A stretch of 64,000 bases of DNA, taken from positions 251,085 to 315,084 of the forward strand of contig NZ_BSSQ01000016.1 in NCBI RefSeq assembly GCF_030161375.1. The letters are read 5' to 3'. This DNA comes from Paenibacillus glycanilyticus (lineage in GTDB: Bacteria; Bacillota; Bacilli; Paenibacillales; Paenibacillaceae). Below, in pieces: positions 22,772 through 31,220 of this stretch. The position numbers and the translations under genes were made by a program. How positions within the stretch are numbered: the first letter of the stretch is position 1; each line of letters begins with the position of its first letter. Below the pieces are notes generated by a model. The model was not told the origin of the DNA, made no database searches, and worked only from the letters and a program-made list of their open reading frames with translations.

Positions 22772-24763
22772 TTGTTTCGCGGCAGAAGCTTATCGTTTCA
22801 TGTAGGCATGATATTATTGCTCGTTTGCGCTTGCTGGCTTGCGTTGCTGCGCAAAGAATCATTTGCCGGGGTAGCCGTCAGCAACATCCTCCAAACCTTG
22901 GCTTCTCTTTATGCAGCGGTACTCCTGCTTAGAGCCTCTAGCAAAGAGGCAAAATATTGGCTGTTTTATGGAATCGGGCTGACGGTTTATTTCGTAGCCC
23001 AGCTCATTTGGACTATCGTTACGATTATGCAGGGCAGTGAACCGGATTATTTGGGCATACCGGAGCTGTTATGGAGATTTCAATATATTTTTTATTTGAT
23101 TGCGCTCTATATGCAATTTCAGCAGCGAAGAAGCAGTATTGCATTCCGATTTATCCTGGATATTTTATTGTACGGAACGATGGCCTCGACCCTCTATTGG
23201 AATTTTCAGATCAAGCCGATATTGTCCCAGCATAGCGTGAATCCGGACGTAGTTGGCTATCACATGTTTAACTCGTCGTTTAGCGCCGTTATCGTCTTCC
23301 TTCTGTTGTTCTTCAGCTGGTACGGCAAAAAGGTGGTTTCCGGCAAAGCCAATCTGTTTCTGTTATCCGGCTTTGTCCTCAAGCTGCTCGGCAATACGGC
23401 GTTTGTGTATTTGCTGTCCTGCATGGTAACGGGGGAGAGCTCGTTTTGGATATCGGATTTCTGCTGGTTTCTCGGCTTGCTGCTCATCGGGTTTGCGGCT
23501 TTGCCGGACAAGGAGCCCCAAGAGGCCGCTCTTCGGCCGGGGAATGAATCCAAGCAGACGTTTATGCGGCGGTACGCCCTTATTATATTTGTGTGCGCGG
23601 CGCTAATCGCAACCATCTGCCGATTAGGCGATTTCTCGATTATTAGCATAGGCGCGATCGTAACCGTCATTTTGCTCGGCATTAGATTGTCCGTCGGCAT
23701 CTATGAGTTGGAAACGGCAGGCGCGGCTCTGATGCAGTCCCGGGTTAATTACGATAATTTCGTCGAGAGCTCGCTATTTGGCGTGTTTATCGAGCAGAAC
23801 GGCAAGCTGGTATATATGAATGAGTACGGGGAGACCATGTTTGGCTGCCAGCCGGGTCAAATGCTAGGAAAGCCGCTTGCGAGCTTTATGCTGGAAGATG
23901 ACGGCGAGCGGTTAAAGCAAGAACTCAGTTCCGTCTGCCTTTTCAAGAGGACCTCCCGTATTGCCATTGCCGCGCGTAAGGGGAACCAGACCGACCTGTT
24001 CCTTGAGATGCAGGCGGCACCGGCATTTTTCAAAGGAAAACCCGCTATTTCGGGGCTGTTGCTTGATGTGACGGAGAGCAAGTTGTCCGAGCAGCATTTG
24101 ATCCGGTCGGAGAAGTTGTCCGTTATTGGGCAGCTGGCGGCGGGGGTCGCCCACGAGATCCGCAATCCGCTGACGGCATTGAAGGGCTTCACCCAGCTGC
24201 TGCACCGGAGAACGGACGTTCAGAACCGTCAATATTTCGAAATGATGCTGACGGAGCTCGAACGAATCAACTACATTGTTGGCGAGTTCATGCTCCTCTC
24301 GAAGCCCAACCAGTGGCAGCAGATGAACCGCTGCGATATCGGATTACTGCTGGATGACATTATTCCGATTATGCAGTCGCAAGCGATCATTACGAACATC
24401 GCTATTATGGTGGACAAAAGCCCCGATATGCCGATTGTGTTATGCGACGCCAATCAGATTAAGCAAGTACTGGTGAACTTAATGAAAAATGCGATCGAGG
24501 CGATGCCGGATGGCGGCGAGCTTCATGTGCATATGAAAAAAGACCACCAAGGTTTCGTGGTCATTGATATTATCGATCAAGGCATCGGTATTCCCCAGCA
24601 TGTCATTGACCGTCTGGGCGAACCTTTCTACACGACCAAAGATGCCGGCACCGGACTTGGCTTAACCGTCTGCTTCAAAATCATCCAGTCCCATGGCGGG
24701 ACGTTGATCTTTACGAGCGAACCAAACGTCGGGACTACGGCAACGATTAGATTACCGGCTTAA
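22772..24763 (+). CDS. Sporulation-type membrane histidine kinase
   Basis: Sensor kinase of 663 residues. The N-terminus (about 1-320) holds roughly eight to ten membrane helices and no outer domain. A PAS domain follows (about 325-435). The HisKA motif is GVAHEIRNPLTALKGFTQLL, and the ATPase boxes are NAIEAM, DQGIGIP and GTGLGLTV. This H-box is the form found in KinA-KinE and other NtrB-like kinases that feed the sporulation phosphorelay. No response regulator is adjacent, which agrees with an orphan kinase. The start is a TTG with AAGGGAGGG 7 nt upstream. Confidence 0.92.
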   Translation: MFRGRSLSFHVGMILLLVCACWLALLRKESFAGVAVSNILQTLASLYAAVLLLRASSKEAKYWLFYGIGLTVYFVAQLIWTIVTIMQGSEPDYLGIPELLWRFQYIFYLIALYMQFQQRRSSIAFRFILDILLYGTMASTLYWNFQIKPILSQHSVNPDVVGYHMFNSSFSAVIVFLLLFFSWYGKKVVSGKANLFLLSGFVLKLLGNTAFVYLLSCMVTGESSFWISDFCWFLGLLLIGFAALPDKEPQEAALRPGNESKQTFMRRYALIIFVCAALIATICRLGDFSIISIGAIVTVILLGIRLSVGIYELETAGAALMQSRVNYDNFVESSLFGVFIEQNGKLVYMNEYGETMFGCQPGQMLGKPLASFMLEDDGERLKQELSSVCLFKRTSRIAIAARKGNQTDLFLEMQAAPAFFKGKPAISGLLLDVTESKLSEQHLIRSEKLSVIGQLAAGVAHEIRNPLTALKGFTQLLHRRTDVQNRQYFEMMLTELERINYIVGEFMLLSKPNQWQQMNRCDIGLLLDDIIPIMQSQAIITNIAIMVDKSPDMPIVLCDANQIKQVLVNLMKNAIEAMPDGGELHVHMKKDHQGFVVIDIIDQGIGIPQHVIDRLGEPFYTTKDAGTGLGLTVCFKIIQSHGGTLIFTSEPNVGTTATIRLPA

Positions 24764-24765
24764 TG

Positions 24766-24806
24766 AACAACACCCCCTCGACTGTATCCGTCAAGGGGGT
24801 GTTGTT
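24766..24806 (+). terminator. Terminator after the histidine kinase gene
   Basis: Long stem AACAACACCCCCT with AAGGGGGTGTTGTT (24766-24778, 24793-24806). The tail is only moderately T-rich. It may also act on the convergent flxA-like transcript. Confidence 0.75.
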
Positions 24807-24826
24807 GTACTCTTTGTACCGTGCCG

Positions 24827-25192
24827 CTAAATCCGTATATCGATGTTGTTGCCGGTTGTACCGTTCAAAGCCGGGTTGTTACGGCTTGCGTTGACGCCCA
24901 GCTGCTGTAGCTGCTGCGGTTGCGGCGGTGGTTGTTGCGGCTGACCCTGGCCGGACGCCTGATTATCCGTTTGCGATTTCTTCTGGGCAATTTGCAGCTG
25001 AATTTGCTGAATCTGCTGCTGCAGCTGCTGGGTTTTTGTCTCTTTAGTCTTCGCGTCGTCTTTGCTTTGCGTCACTTCTTTCAGTTGCTTCTCGAGGTTC
25101 TCCAGCTGTTTCTCGAGCGATGACGTGTCCGAAGCGCTGCTCTGCGAAGTGTACGATGCGCTTTGCGTTTGCGATACCGATGAAATGTTCAT
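24827..25192 (-). CDS. FlxA-like coiled-coil protein
   Basis: Protein of 121 residues with no signal peptide and no cysteine. A Ser/Thr-rich start is followed by a coiled coil (about 25-75, LEKQLENLEKQL and QQLQQQIQQIQLQ), then a Gln/Pro-rich stretch and the tail NNIDIRI. This matches the FlxA-like family, whose first member is flagellar-regulated in E. coli; its function is not known. GGGAG lies about 9 nt before the ATG. Four phased repeats lie 40-80 bp upstream of the start. Confidence 0.8.
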   Translation of the reverse strand: MNISSVSQTQSASYTSQSSASDTSSLEKQLENLEKQLKEVTQSKDDAKTKETKTQQLQQQIQQIQLQIAQKKSQTDNQASGQGQPQQPPPQPQQLQQLGVNASRNNPALNGTTGNNIDIRI

Positions 25193-25232
25193 CCTTGTTC
25201 ACTCCCTTCAAGGAAGATATCGGTTTCGAACA

Positions 25233-25271
25233 TGAACGGAGGATGAACAGAGCCTGAACGTTAGCTGAACG
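25233..25271 (-). promoter_or_regulatory. Four phased 11-bp direct repeats ahead of the flxA-like gene
   Basis: TGAAC starts at 25233, 25244, 25255 and 25266, exactly 11 bp apart; read towards the gene this is GTTCA-N6 four times. Same-face repeats of one helical turn are typical of sites for OmpR/PhoP-type response regulators. They end about 40 bp before the start codon, so they could sit at or above a -35 box. Confidence 0.55.
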
Positions 25272-25282
25272 TTTCGTATTCC

Positions 25283-26479
25283 TTATGATTCGCTGCGATA
25301 GCTGAGAAGGCCAAGCAGGAGTGCCAGACCGACCAGAATGGCGCCAACCCATGGCAACGCGCCAAGCGAAAGGTGAGTGATGACCCAGCCGCCGATGAAA
25401 GCGCCGGAGGCGTTGCCCAGATTGCCGGCCGAATGGCTGGACGTTGAAGCGAGAGCGGGCGCTGCTTGCGCCAGGCTCATGATTCGCACCTGCAGTCCCG
25501 GGAATACCGCGAAGGAGGCTGCTCCCCACAGGAAGATCGTAATGACGGCTGCAATCTCGTTATGAACGGTGAACGTGAAGATCGTCAGAACAACCGCAAT
25601 GGTCAAATAGAGACCTAGAATGGAAGGCATCAGCTTCCAGTCGGCGAGCTTGCCGCCGACAATATTGCCGATCGTAACGCCAATGCCAAACAGAATCAGA
25701 ATCCAAGTGACGTTATGCTCCGCAAAGCCGGTGATATCCGTTAGGAGCGGCGTAATGTAGGTGAATACGGCGAACAGACCGGCGTTGCCGAGCGCCGCGA
25801 TAAGCAGATAGACAAGCAGCTTTGGTCTTATGATTGCGGATAATTGCGTCATGACGCTGACTTGCTTGCTTAATTTAAGCTTAGGAATAAAGATAAGGAT
25901 TCCGATCAGAGCAAGAACGCCCATGACTGCGATCGCGCCAAAGGAAGCGCGCCAGCCCCAATTCTGGCCGATATACGTGCCGATCGGCACCCCGATTATA
26001 TTGGCGATCGTAAGACCCGCCATCATAATCGACACTGCGCCGGCTTGCTTATCGGCTCTAACGAGCTTGGACGCTATGACAGCGCCGACGCCAAAGAAGG
26101 TGCCGTGAGTCAAAGCCGTAATGATCCGGGCGATCATCAGAACGGAATAGTTCGGTGCTACGACCGACAGCCCGTTGCCGAGGATAAAGAGCAACATTAG
26201 AATGCAGAGCAGCTTCTTCTGCGGGATGCGGCTCGTTAGTATGGTCATAATCGGAGCGCCAATGGCTACGCCGAGAGCATACATCGTAATCAACTGACCG
26301 GCTGCCGAGATGCTGACGTTCAAATCGCTGGCGACATTCGGGAGAATGCCCATAATGACGAATTCCGTCATGCCGATTGCAAAGGCGCCGACGGTAAGGG
26401 ACAGGACCGAGATCGGGAAGGGCTCTTTGGAGGCTTGCCCTTTCATAGCTTGCTTGTTGAATTGTTGCGAGACTTCCAT
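25283..26479 (-). CDS. MFS exporter, DHA1 (AraJ/SotB) type
   Basis: Twelve-helix proton-driven exporter of 398 residues. The N-terminal signature GAFAIGMTEFVIMGILPNVA is characteristic of the AraJ/SotB/YdhL group, whose members export sugars, purine analogues or drugs. The central loop is short. The start MEVSQQFNK has AAAGG at a long spacing of about 14 nt. It is a single gene whose stop lies just before the phased repeats of the next gene. Substrate unknown. Confidence 0.9.
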   Translation of the reverse strand: MEVSQQFNKQAMKGQASKEPFPISVLSLTVGAFAIGMTEFVIMGILPNVASDLNVSISAAGQLITMYALGVAIGAPIMTILTSRIPQKKLLCILMLLFILGNGLSVVAPNYSVLMIARIITALTHGTFFGVGAVIASKLVRADKQAGAVSIMMAGLTIANIIGVPIGTYIGQNWGWRASFGAIAVMGVLALIGILIFIPKLKLSKQVSVMTQLSAIIRPKLLVYLLIAALGNAGLFAVFTYITPLLTDITGFAEHNVTWILILFGIGVTIGNIVGGKLADWKLMPSILGLYLTIAVVLTIFTFTVHNEIAAVITIFLWGAASFAVFPGLQVRIMSLAQAAPALASTSSHSAGNLGNASGAFIGGWVITHLSLGALPWVGAILVGLALLLGLLSYRSES

Positions 26480-26626
26480 GTCTTTAAAGCCAACCTTTCT
26501 GCTATGCTTTCATGCTGAATATCCCTAATTATTTCGCTTCGCGGGCATATAAGCAAGAACATTTTTTGTAAAATTACTGGTAAGATAGAAGTAAGGGCTT
26601 ACATACTTTTAGCGAAGAGGACGGGA

Positions 26627-27259
26627 TTGCAAGTGGCCAAAAAAGGGCTTTATCGCGACTACTTTTTACACGCGGATATTCTCATCATGACGGTCGTATG
26701 GATCGGACTATTGGTTGGGGCTGTTGCAGAAACCATGTCCTGGCTCAGCCTGATATTGTTCATGGCCGGTCTTGTTGGATTTATGCTAAGCGAATATTTG
26801 ACTCACCGGTTCTTCTTCCATCTGAAGGCGCCTACCAATCCGCTGTTTCTCAAATTGCTCAGGCGTCTCCATTACGATCACCATACCGACCCGCATGATT
26901 TGAAGCTGCTGTTCCTGCCGGTATGGTACAGCCTTCCGAACCTTGGTTTCTTCGCGATATTGTTCTATTTGCTTGTTGGGTCGCTAGGCGCAACGTTTGC
27001 GTTCGCGGCGGGCCTTGTTGCAATGCTGCTCATCTATGAGTGGAAGCATTATGTGGCGCATCGGCCGATTCAGCCGAAGACGAAGTTCTGGAAATGGAAT
27101 AAACGCATGCATCTTCTCCATCATTTCAAGAACGAGAATTACTGGTACGGCGTTTCGACTCCGTTAGTGGATGTCCTCTTCGGAACGTTGAAGGATGAGA
27201 AAGACGTGCCAACGAGCAACACGGCCAAACATTTGGAGAAGCGCGGCCACAGTATGTAA
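26627..27259 (+). CDS. Fatty acid hydroxylase/sterol desaturase family protein
   Basis: Membrane di-iron oxygenase of 210 residues. The histidine clusters are in order HRFFFH, HYDHH, HYVAH and HLLHH, which together bind two irons. Four membrane helices surround them. Members hydroxylate or desaturate lipids and carotenoids using oxygen. Substrate unknown. The start TTG at 26627 follows GAAGAGG; a GTG two codons later is the alternative. The next gene, an APH-type kinase, begins 17 nt after the stop, so the two may share a transcript. Confidence 0.9.
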   Translation: MQVAKKGLYRDYFLHADILIMTVVWIGLLVGAVAETMSWLSLILFMAGLVGFMLSEYLTHRFFFHLKAPTNPLFLKLLRRLHYDHHTDPHDLKLLFLPVWYSLPNLGFFAILFYLLVGSLGATFAFAAGLVAMLLIYEWKHYVAHRPIQPKTKFWKWNKRMHLLHHFKNENYWYGVSTPLVDVLFGTLKDEKDVPTSNTAKHLEKRGHSM

Positions 27260-27275
27260 GCAAGGGGGAGACGTA

Positions 27276-28067
27276 TTGGCGCTTAGGAACAGGATTGGAC
27301 AAGGGATGACTGCTGAAGTCTATGAATGGGACGAGGGGCGGGTCGTAAAGCTTTATTATGGCCACATTCCGAAGGATTGGGTTTATTACGAGGAGAAGAT
27401 CGGCAGAGCCGTGCATCAGGCCGGGGTGCCTGCTCCGGAGGTGTTCGGGCAGGTAGAGGTTGAAGGCCGATGCGGGCTTATATATGAGGAAATAGCGGGC
27501 AGCTCGCTTCTTGCGTCCATGCTGAAGGATTTGGATCAGGCTGAGACATGGCTCGTACAGCTGGCGCGGCTGCATGCCGATATTCATCGCTGCAGGACAT
27601 CTGGGCTGCCGAAGCAGAAAGACCGGATGGCGATGTTTGTTCGGCAGTCCGCTCCGTTTCTGGGCGACCGGGTGGAACCGGTTCTAGAGCAGCTTGGGCG
27701 TCTGCCGGAAGGCGAATCCGTCTGTCACGGTGACCTGCATCCGGATAATGTGCTTCAGTCGGAAGGACGGCTGACGGCCATTGATTGGATGGATGCCAAT
27801 ACGGGTGATCCGCTATGCGACGTGGCTAGAACATCGATGATGTTTCTGTCGCCGTTTATTTCCATGCCCCCATTATCGATCAGCCACGAAATCGGCCAAC
27901 AACTGAGCGAGACGTACTTAGCGGAATATTGCAGACTGACGGGAGCGGAGAGGGAAGCCATCAACCGCTGGCGGCTGCCGGTTGCCGCGGCAAGGCTGCG
28001 CGAGAGAATACCCGGCGAGCAGGAATGGCTGCTATCCTATATTGACCGGCAGCTGGAGAGTCTGTGA
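27276..28067 (+). CDS. APH-fold small-molecule kinase
   Basis: Aminoglycoside phosphotransferase-family kinase of 263 residues. The catalytic loop is HGDLHPDNVL, the metal-binding Asp is in AIDWMDA, and IGQGMTAEVYEWD is the glycine-rich start. The start is a TTG at 27276 with AAGGGGGAG upstream; a frame from 27195 overlaps the previous gene. Families of this fold phosphorylate antibiotics, choline or sugars; this branch is not tied to a known resistance gene and no specificity can be claimed. Confidence 0.87.
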   Translation: MALRNRIGQGMTAEVYEWDEGRVVKLYYGHIPKDWVYYEEKIGRAVHQAGVPAPEVFGQVEVEGRCGLIYEEIAGSSLLASMLKDLDQAETWLVQLARLHADIHRCRTSGLPKQKDRMAMFVRQSAPFLGDRVEPVLEQLGRLPEGESVCHGDLHPDNVLQSEGRLTAIDWMDANTGDPLCDVARTSMMFLSPFISMPPLSISHEIGQQLSETYLAEYCRLTGAEREAINRWRLPVAAARLRERIPGEQEWLLSYIDRQLESL

Positions 28068-28097
28068 GCGAGGCTTAACGCTGTTCCTATACCAAGA

Positions 28098-28124
28098 AGT
28101 GCGGACCACCGGATGGCCCGCACT
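28098..28124. terminator. Hairpin between convergent genes
   Basis: Stem AGTGCGG/CCGCACT (28098-28104, 28118-28124) with a partly paired loop. The T tract is poor on both sides, so termination is possible but not certain. Confidence 0.4.
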
Positions 28125-28140
28125 AACATTCAAAACATTT

Positions 28141-29208
28141 TTATTTAGCTGTAGAAGCAGCGATTTCCTTGCGGACGATTGGGGCTACTTTGGTGCCGAG
28201 CAGCTCGATGGCGCGCATCATATCCTTATGCGGAATCGCGCTTGTATCGACATGCAGGAAGAAGCGGGTGAGGCCGAGGTTTTTATGCAGAAGAATGATT
28301 TTCTCCGCTACATATTCGGCTTCGCCGACGTACAGCGCACCGCGCATGCTGCGCGCCGCGTCAAACGCTTCAAACGTGTACGGCGGCCAGCCGCGTTCAC
28401 GGCCGATGACGTTCATCATCGCCTGCTGGGCAGGATAGAAGAGTTCGGTTGCCCGTACTTCCGTGTCGCTGATGAATCCATGCGAATGCGTCGCGATCTG
28501 CATTTTTTTCGGATCATGCCCGGCGCGGTTGTAAGCTTCCTTGTACAGCTCAACAAGCGGCGCGAACCGCTCAGGCATGCCACCGATAATCGCAAAGCAG
28601 ACCGGAAGGCCAAGCACGCCTGCGCGAATAGCCGATTGCGGGTTGCCGCCTGTCGCAATCCAGACCGGGAGCGGGTCCTGCACGGCGCGCGGGTAGATGG
28701 CTTGGTTATCGATAGCCGCGCGGTGATTGCCCTGCCAAGTCACTTTTTCTTCTTTCGTAATTTGGAGCAGCAGCTCCAGCTTCTCGTCGAATAGTTCATC
28801 ATAATCTTCCAAGCTGTAGCCAAACAGCGGGAACGATTCGATAAACGAACCTCTGCCCGCCATGATTTCTGCACGGCCATTCGAAACCGCGTCAACGGTG
28901 GAGAACCCTTGGTAGACGCGTACCGGATCATCCGAGGACAATACGGTAACGGCGCTAGTCAGGCGAATGTTTTTGGTCGTTGCGGCGCCTGCCGCCAGAA
29001 TCACATGCGGTGCGCTCGCCGCGTAATCCTGCCGGTGATGCTCTCCGATTCCGTATACGTCAAGGCCGACCTGATCGGCCAGCGTCATTTCTTCTACGCT
29101 GTTGCGGATCCGCTCGGCGTGGCTGTATGCCCCGCCCATGCCCGGATAAGGTTTTGCTTCAAGAAAAGTGCTAATGCCAAGCTCAAAATGTGATGCCGAT
29201 TCGGTCAT
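28141..29208 (-). CDS. Luciferase-like monooxygenase (LLM class flavin-dependent oxidoreductase)
   Basis: TIM-barrel oxidoreductase of 355 residues that uses reduced FMN or F420. Family features include DVYGIGEHHRQDYA near residue 50-63, LGTAVTVLSSDDP-like spacing (here LTSAVTVLSSDDPVRV), and GRAEIMAGRGSFIESFPLFG. It resembles the group called luciferase-like or Atu2307/SP_0267. The substrate is unknown. AAGGAGG precedes the ATG. It diverges from the APH-type gene at 29460. Confidence 0.92.
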   Translation of the reverse strand: MTESASHFELGISTFLEAKPYPGMGGAYSHAERIRNSVEEMTLADQVGLDVYGIGEHHRQDYAASAPHVILAAGAATTKNIRLTSAVTVLSSDDPVRVYQGFSTVDAVSNGRAEIMAGRGSFIESFPLFGYSLEDYDELFDEKLELLLQITKEEKVTWQGNHRAAIDNQAIYPRAVQDPLPVWIATGGNPQSAIRAGVLGLPVCFAIIGGMPERFAPLVELYKEAYNRAGHDPKKMQIATHSHGFISDTEVRATELFYPAQQAMMNVIGRERGWPPYTFEAFDAARSMRGALYVGEAEYVAEKIILLHKNLGLTRFFLHVDTSAIPHKDMMRAIELLGTKVAPIVRKEIAASTAK

Positions 29209-29459
29209 ATAAGTCCGCCTCCTTCATTTTCTCTAGTGTACTAATTTTTTATGAGTTTCTCAATTATAGTAAGCGAATTTCTTTCACGAAACAAAGCCAT
29301 ATCCACTATTGTTCGCCAAGCCCGGCGGTTCCATGTCACTACAAAGGCGTAATGCTGCCGAGAATTGCACAGCAACATTTCCCAATCAAACGCGTATCTG
29401 TTGTTATCCGCGATCATGCGGAGGAATACGTTTCGTTTTTGCCGGAAGGAGAAGAGATC

Positions 29460-30380
29460 ATGGATGATTTGCTCTTGGCTATACCTGAACTGAAGGATGC
29501 AAGCAAGCTGGAGCTTATACATAAAGGGTACTCCAGCGACAGCAAGTATATCGCGTATGATCAAGGCGGGCAGCCTCTGTATCTGCTTAGAACCTATGCG
29601 CTGGACGAGGAAGCGAGAAAACACGAGGAATTCCAGGTGCTTGAGTGGCTGCAAGAGCAGCATGTATGCAGTTCGAAGCCGATTGCGATGGGAACGCTGG
29701 AGGAATTGGAACGGGGCTATATGTTGTTATCTTACATCGACGGCGTAGATGCGATAGACGAGCTGCCCCGCTTAAGCCGGGAAGTGCAATACGAGATCGG
29801 GCGGCAAGCAGGAGCGGAGTTACGCAAAATACATCGAATTAAAGCGCCGGCCGAGATCGATTCTTGGGAGAGCAGACTTATCGCCAAATACAGGCGGTAT
29901 CAAGCGGGTTATGAGCAAAGCGGCATTGCGATAACGTTTGCGGACAAGCTATTTTCTTTTATTGAAGGAAACATGGGGCTTCTGAAAGGCCGTCCGAACC
30001 TGCTGCAGCATGATGATTTCCATACCGGCAATTTGATTGTGAAGAATGGCAGGCTTGCTGGCGTCATTGACGTGAACCGGTTCGACTGGGGAGACCCCGT
30101 GCATGAGTTTCTGAAGGCGGGTTTCTTCAGCGTTGAGGCCAGCATTCCGTTTGCGGTTGGACAGATTGACGGTTATTACGAGGGCGCTTTGATCGAGGAT
30201 TCTTTCTGGGCGTTATATGCGCTGTACATTGCGATGACGATTCTGTCGTCGATCGTTTGGATCGTTCGCGTTCGTCCGGAGGAGCTGGAGGGCATGCTTG
30301 GAAGGGTTCAAAAAGTATGGGATGACCATGACGGCTTCGATCGTCTGGCGCCGAAGTGGTACACCGAATATGAGCGATAA
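29460..30380 (+). CDS. APH-fold phosphotransferase, second copy type
   Basis: Kinase of 306 residues. The catalytic loop is LQHDDFHTGNLIV, and the metal-binding Asp is in GVIDVNRFDWGDP. ELIHKGYSSDSKYIAYD near the start is the nucleotide-binding region. The ATG at 29460 has AAGGAG 8 nt upstream, whereas the frame upstream to 29190 has no ribosome site and no family similarity. It belongs to the group near Mph and Rv3168-like kinases; the substrate is unknown. It is not closely similar to the kinase at 27276-28067. A terminator follows. Confidence 0.87.
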   Translation: MDDLLLAIPELKDASKLELIHKGYSSDSKYIAYDQGGQPLYLLRTYALDEEARKHEEFQVLEWLQEQHVCSSKPIAMGTLEELERGYMLLSYIDGVDAIDELPRLSREVQYEIGRQAGAELRKIHRIKAPAEIDSWESRLIAKYRRYQAGYEQSGIAITFADKLFSFIEGNMGLLKGRPNLLQHDDFHTGNLIVKNGRLAGVIDVNRFDWGDPVHEFLKAGFFSVEASIPFAVGQIDGYYEGALIEDSFWALYALYIAMTILSSIVWIVRVRPEELEGMLGRVQKVWDDHDGFDRLAPKWYTEYER

Positions 30381-30384
30381 TAGA

Positions 30385-30411
30385 AGAGCCTTCACGCGGA
30401 GTGAAGGCTCT
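30385..30411. terminator. Terminator shared by kinase and tetR genes
   Basis: Perfect 11-bp stem AGAGCCTTCAC/GTGAAGGCTCT with loop GCGGA. It lies between the stop codons of two convergent genes; a short T run follows on the plus strand. Confidence 0.85.
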
Positions 30412-30421
30412 TTGTTGACGT

Positions 30422-31039
30422 TTATTGCTTAATCGGCGGCATCTCTTTGAGTCCAAAGGAAACTAACGGTCCATAGTTCACGATATTTAGCATAATGATC
30501 GACATCTGCTCTGGCGTTTGATCCAGATCGCATTCAATCCAATGCATTAACATGCCGAAATGCGCCGAGGTCATATACGCGACAACGTAGTCCTGGCGGA
30601 TGTTCAAATGGCCGGCTCTTGCCATGTCAATCTTCTGGTAAATATGCTGAGCCATCAGCTTGCGGAATTGCAGAGCGTAGGCGAGGTCTCCTTTGGGCCC
30701 AAACATCACTTTCAAGAAATCCGCGTGTTTGGCGAACTCTTTGAAGATTTGAACGCCTAGCGGATAAGGCTCCCGGCGATCCCCATATTCCATGGCCTTG
30801 CGGAAATCCAGTTGCTTCACATATTGCTCGATGCTGTTGAATACATGGTCTTGCAATTGCTGCAGCATATCGGGGACATCCTTGTAATGCAGATAGAACG
30901 TCCCCCGGTTCAGATTGGCATGATTCGTAATGTCGGTTACGTTCACATGCTCCACGCCCTTTTCTGCAATAAGAACCATAAGCGATTCATAAATCTGCTG
31001 TTTCGTTTTTGCTTTTCTCCGGTCTATTTTTTCGGACAT
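30422..31039 (-). CDS. TetR-family regulator
   Basis: Regulator of 205 residues. The helix-turn-helix (about 14-60) includes VNVTDITNHANLNRGTFYLHY. The ATG at 31039 has AAAAGGAG upstream, so a longer reading from 31108 is rejected. Together with the divergent YhgE-like gene at 31221 it forms a regulator-transporter pair. An inverted repeat AACAGCGTG/CACGATGTT and three AATGAACA copies in between are the likely operators. Ligand unknown. Confidence 0.9.
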   Translation of the reverse strand: MSEKIDRRKAKTKQQIYESLMVLIAEKGVEHVNVTDITNHANLNRGTFYLHYKDVPDMLQQLQDHVFNSIEQYVKQLDFRKAMEYGDRREPYPLGVQIFKEFAKHADFLKVMFGPKGDLAYALQFRKLMAQHIYQKIDMARAGHLNIRQDYVVAYMTSAHFGMLMHWIECDLDQTPEQMSIIMLNIVNYGPLVSFGLKEMPPIKQ

Positions 31040-31157
31040 AACGTAATCTCCTTTTCGAATTTCTATGTTAATGAACACCACATCGCTAATGTGATGAGTA
31101 ATGAACAATGCGGCGAGGAATGATTATTGTATTGCATCTATGTCTCTTATTATAATT

Positions 31158-31187
31158 AACAGCGTGGTCGTTAATCAACACGATGTT
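31158..31187. promoter_or_regulatory. Candidate TetR operator
   Basis: AACAGCGTG (31158-31166) and CACGATGTT (31179-31187) are inverted copies with one mismatch and a 12-bp spacer, 34 bp before the YhgE-like start codon. AATGAACA also occurs at 31070 and 31100, and reversed at 31184. Confidence 0.5.
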
Positions 31188-31220
31188 CATTTATATATAG
31201 AGATAGGAGATGGAGTAGAA

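Noticed and set aside
27195..27275. Longer N-terminus of the APH-type kinase
   Set aside because: It overlaps the hydroxylase gene and lacks a ribosome site, while TTG 27276 has a strong one.
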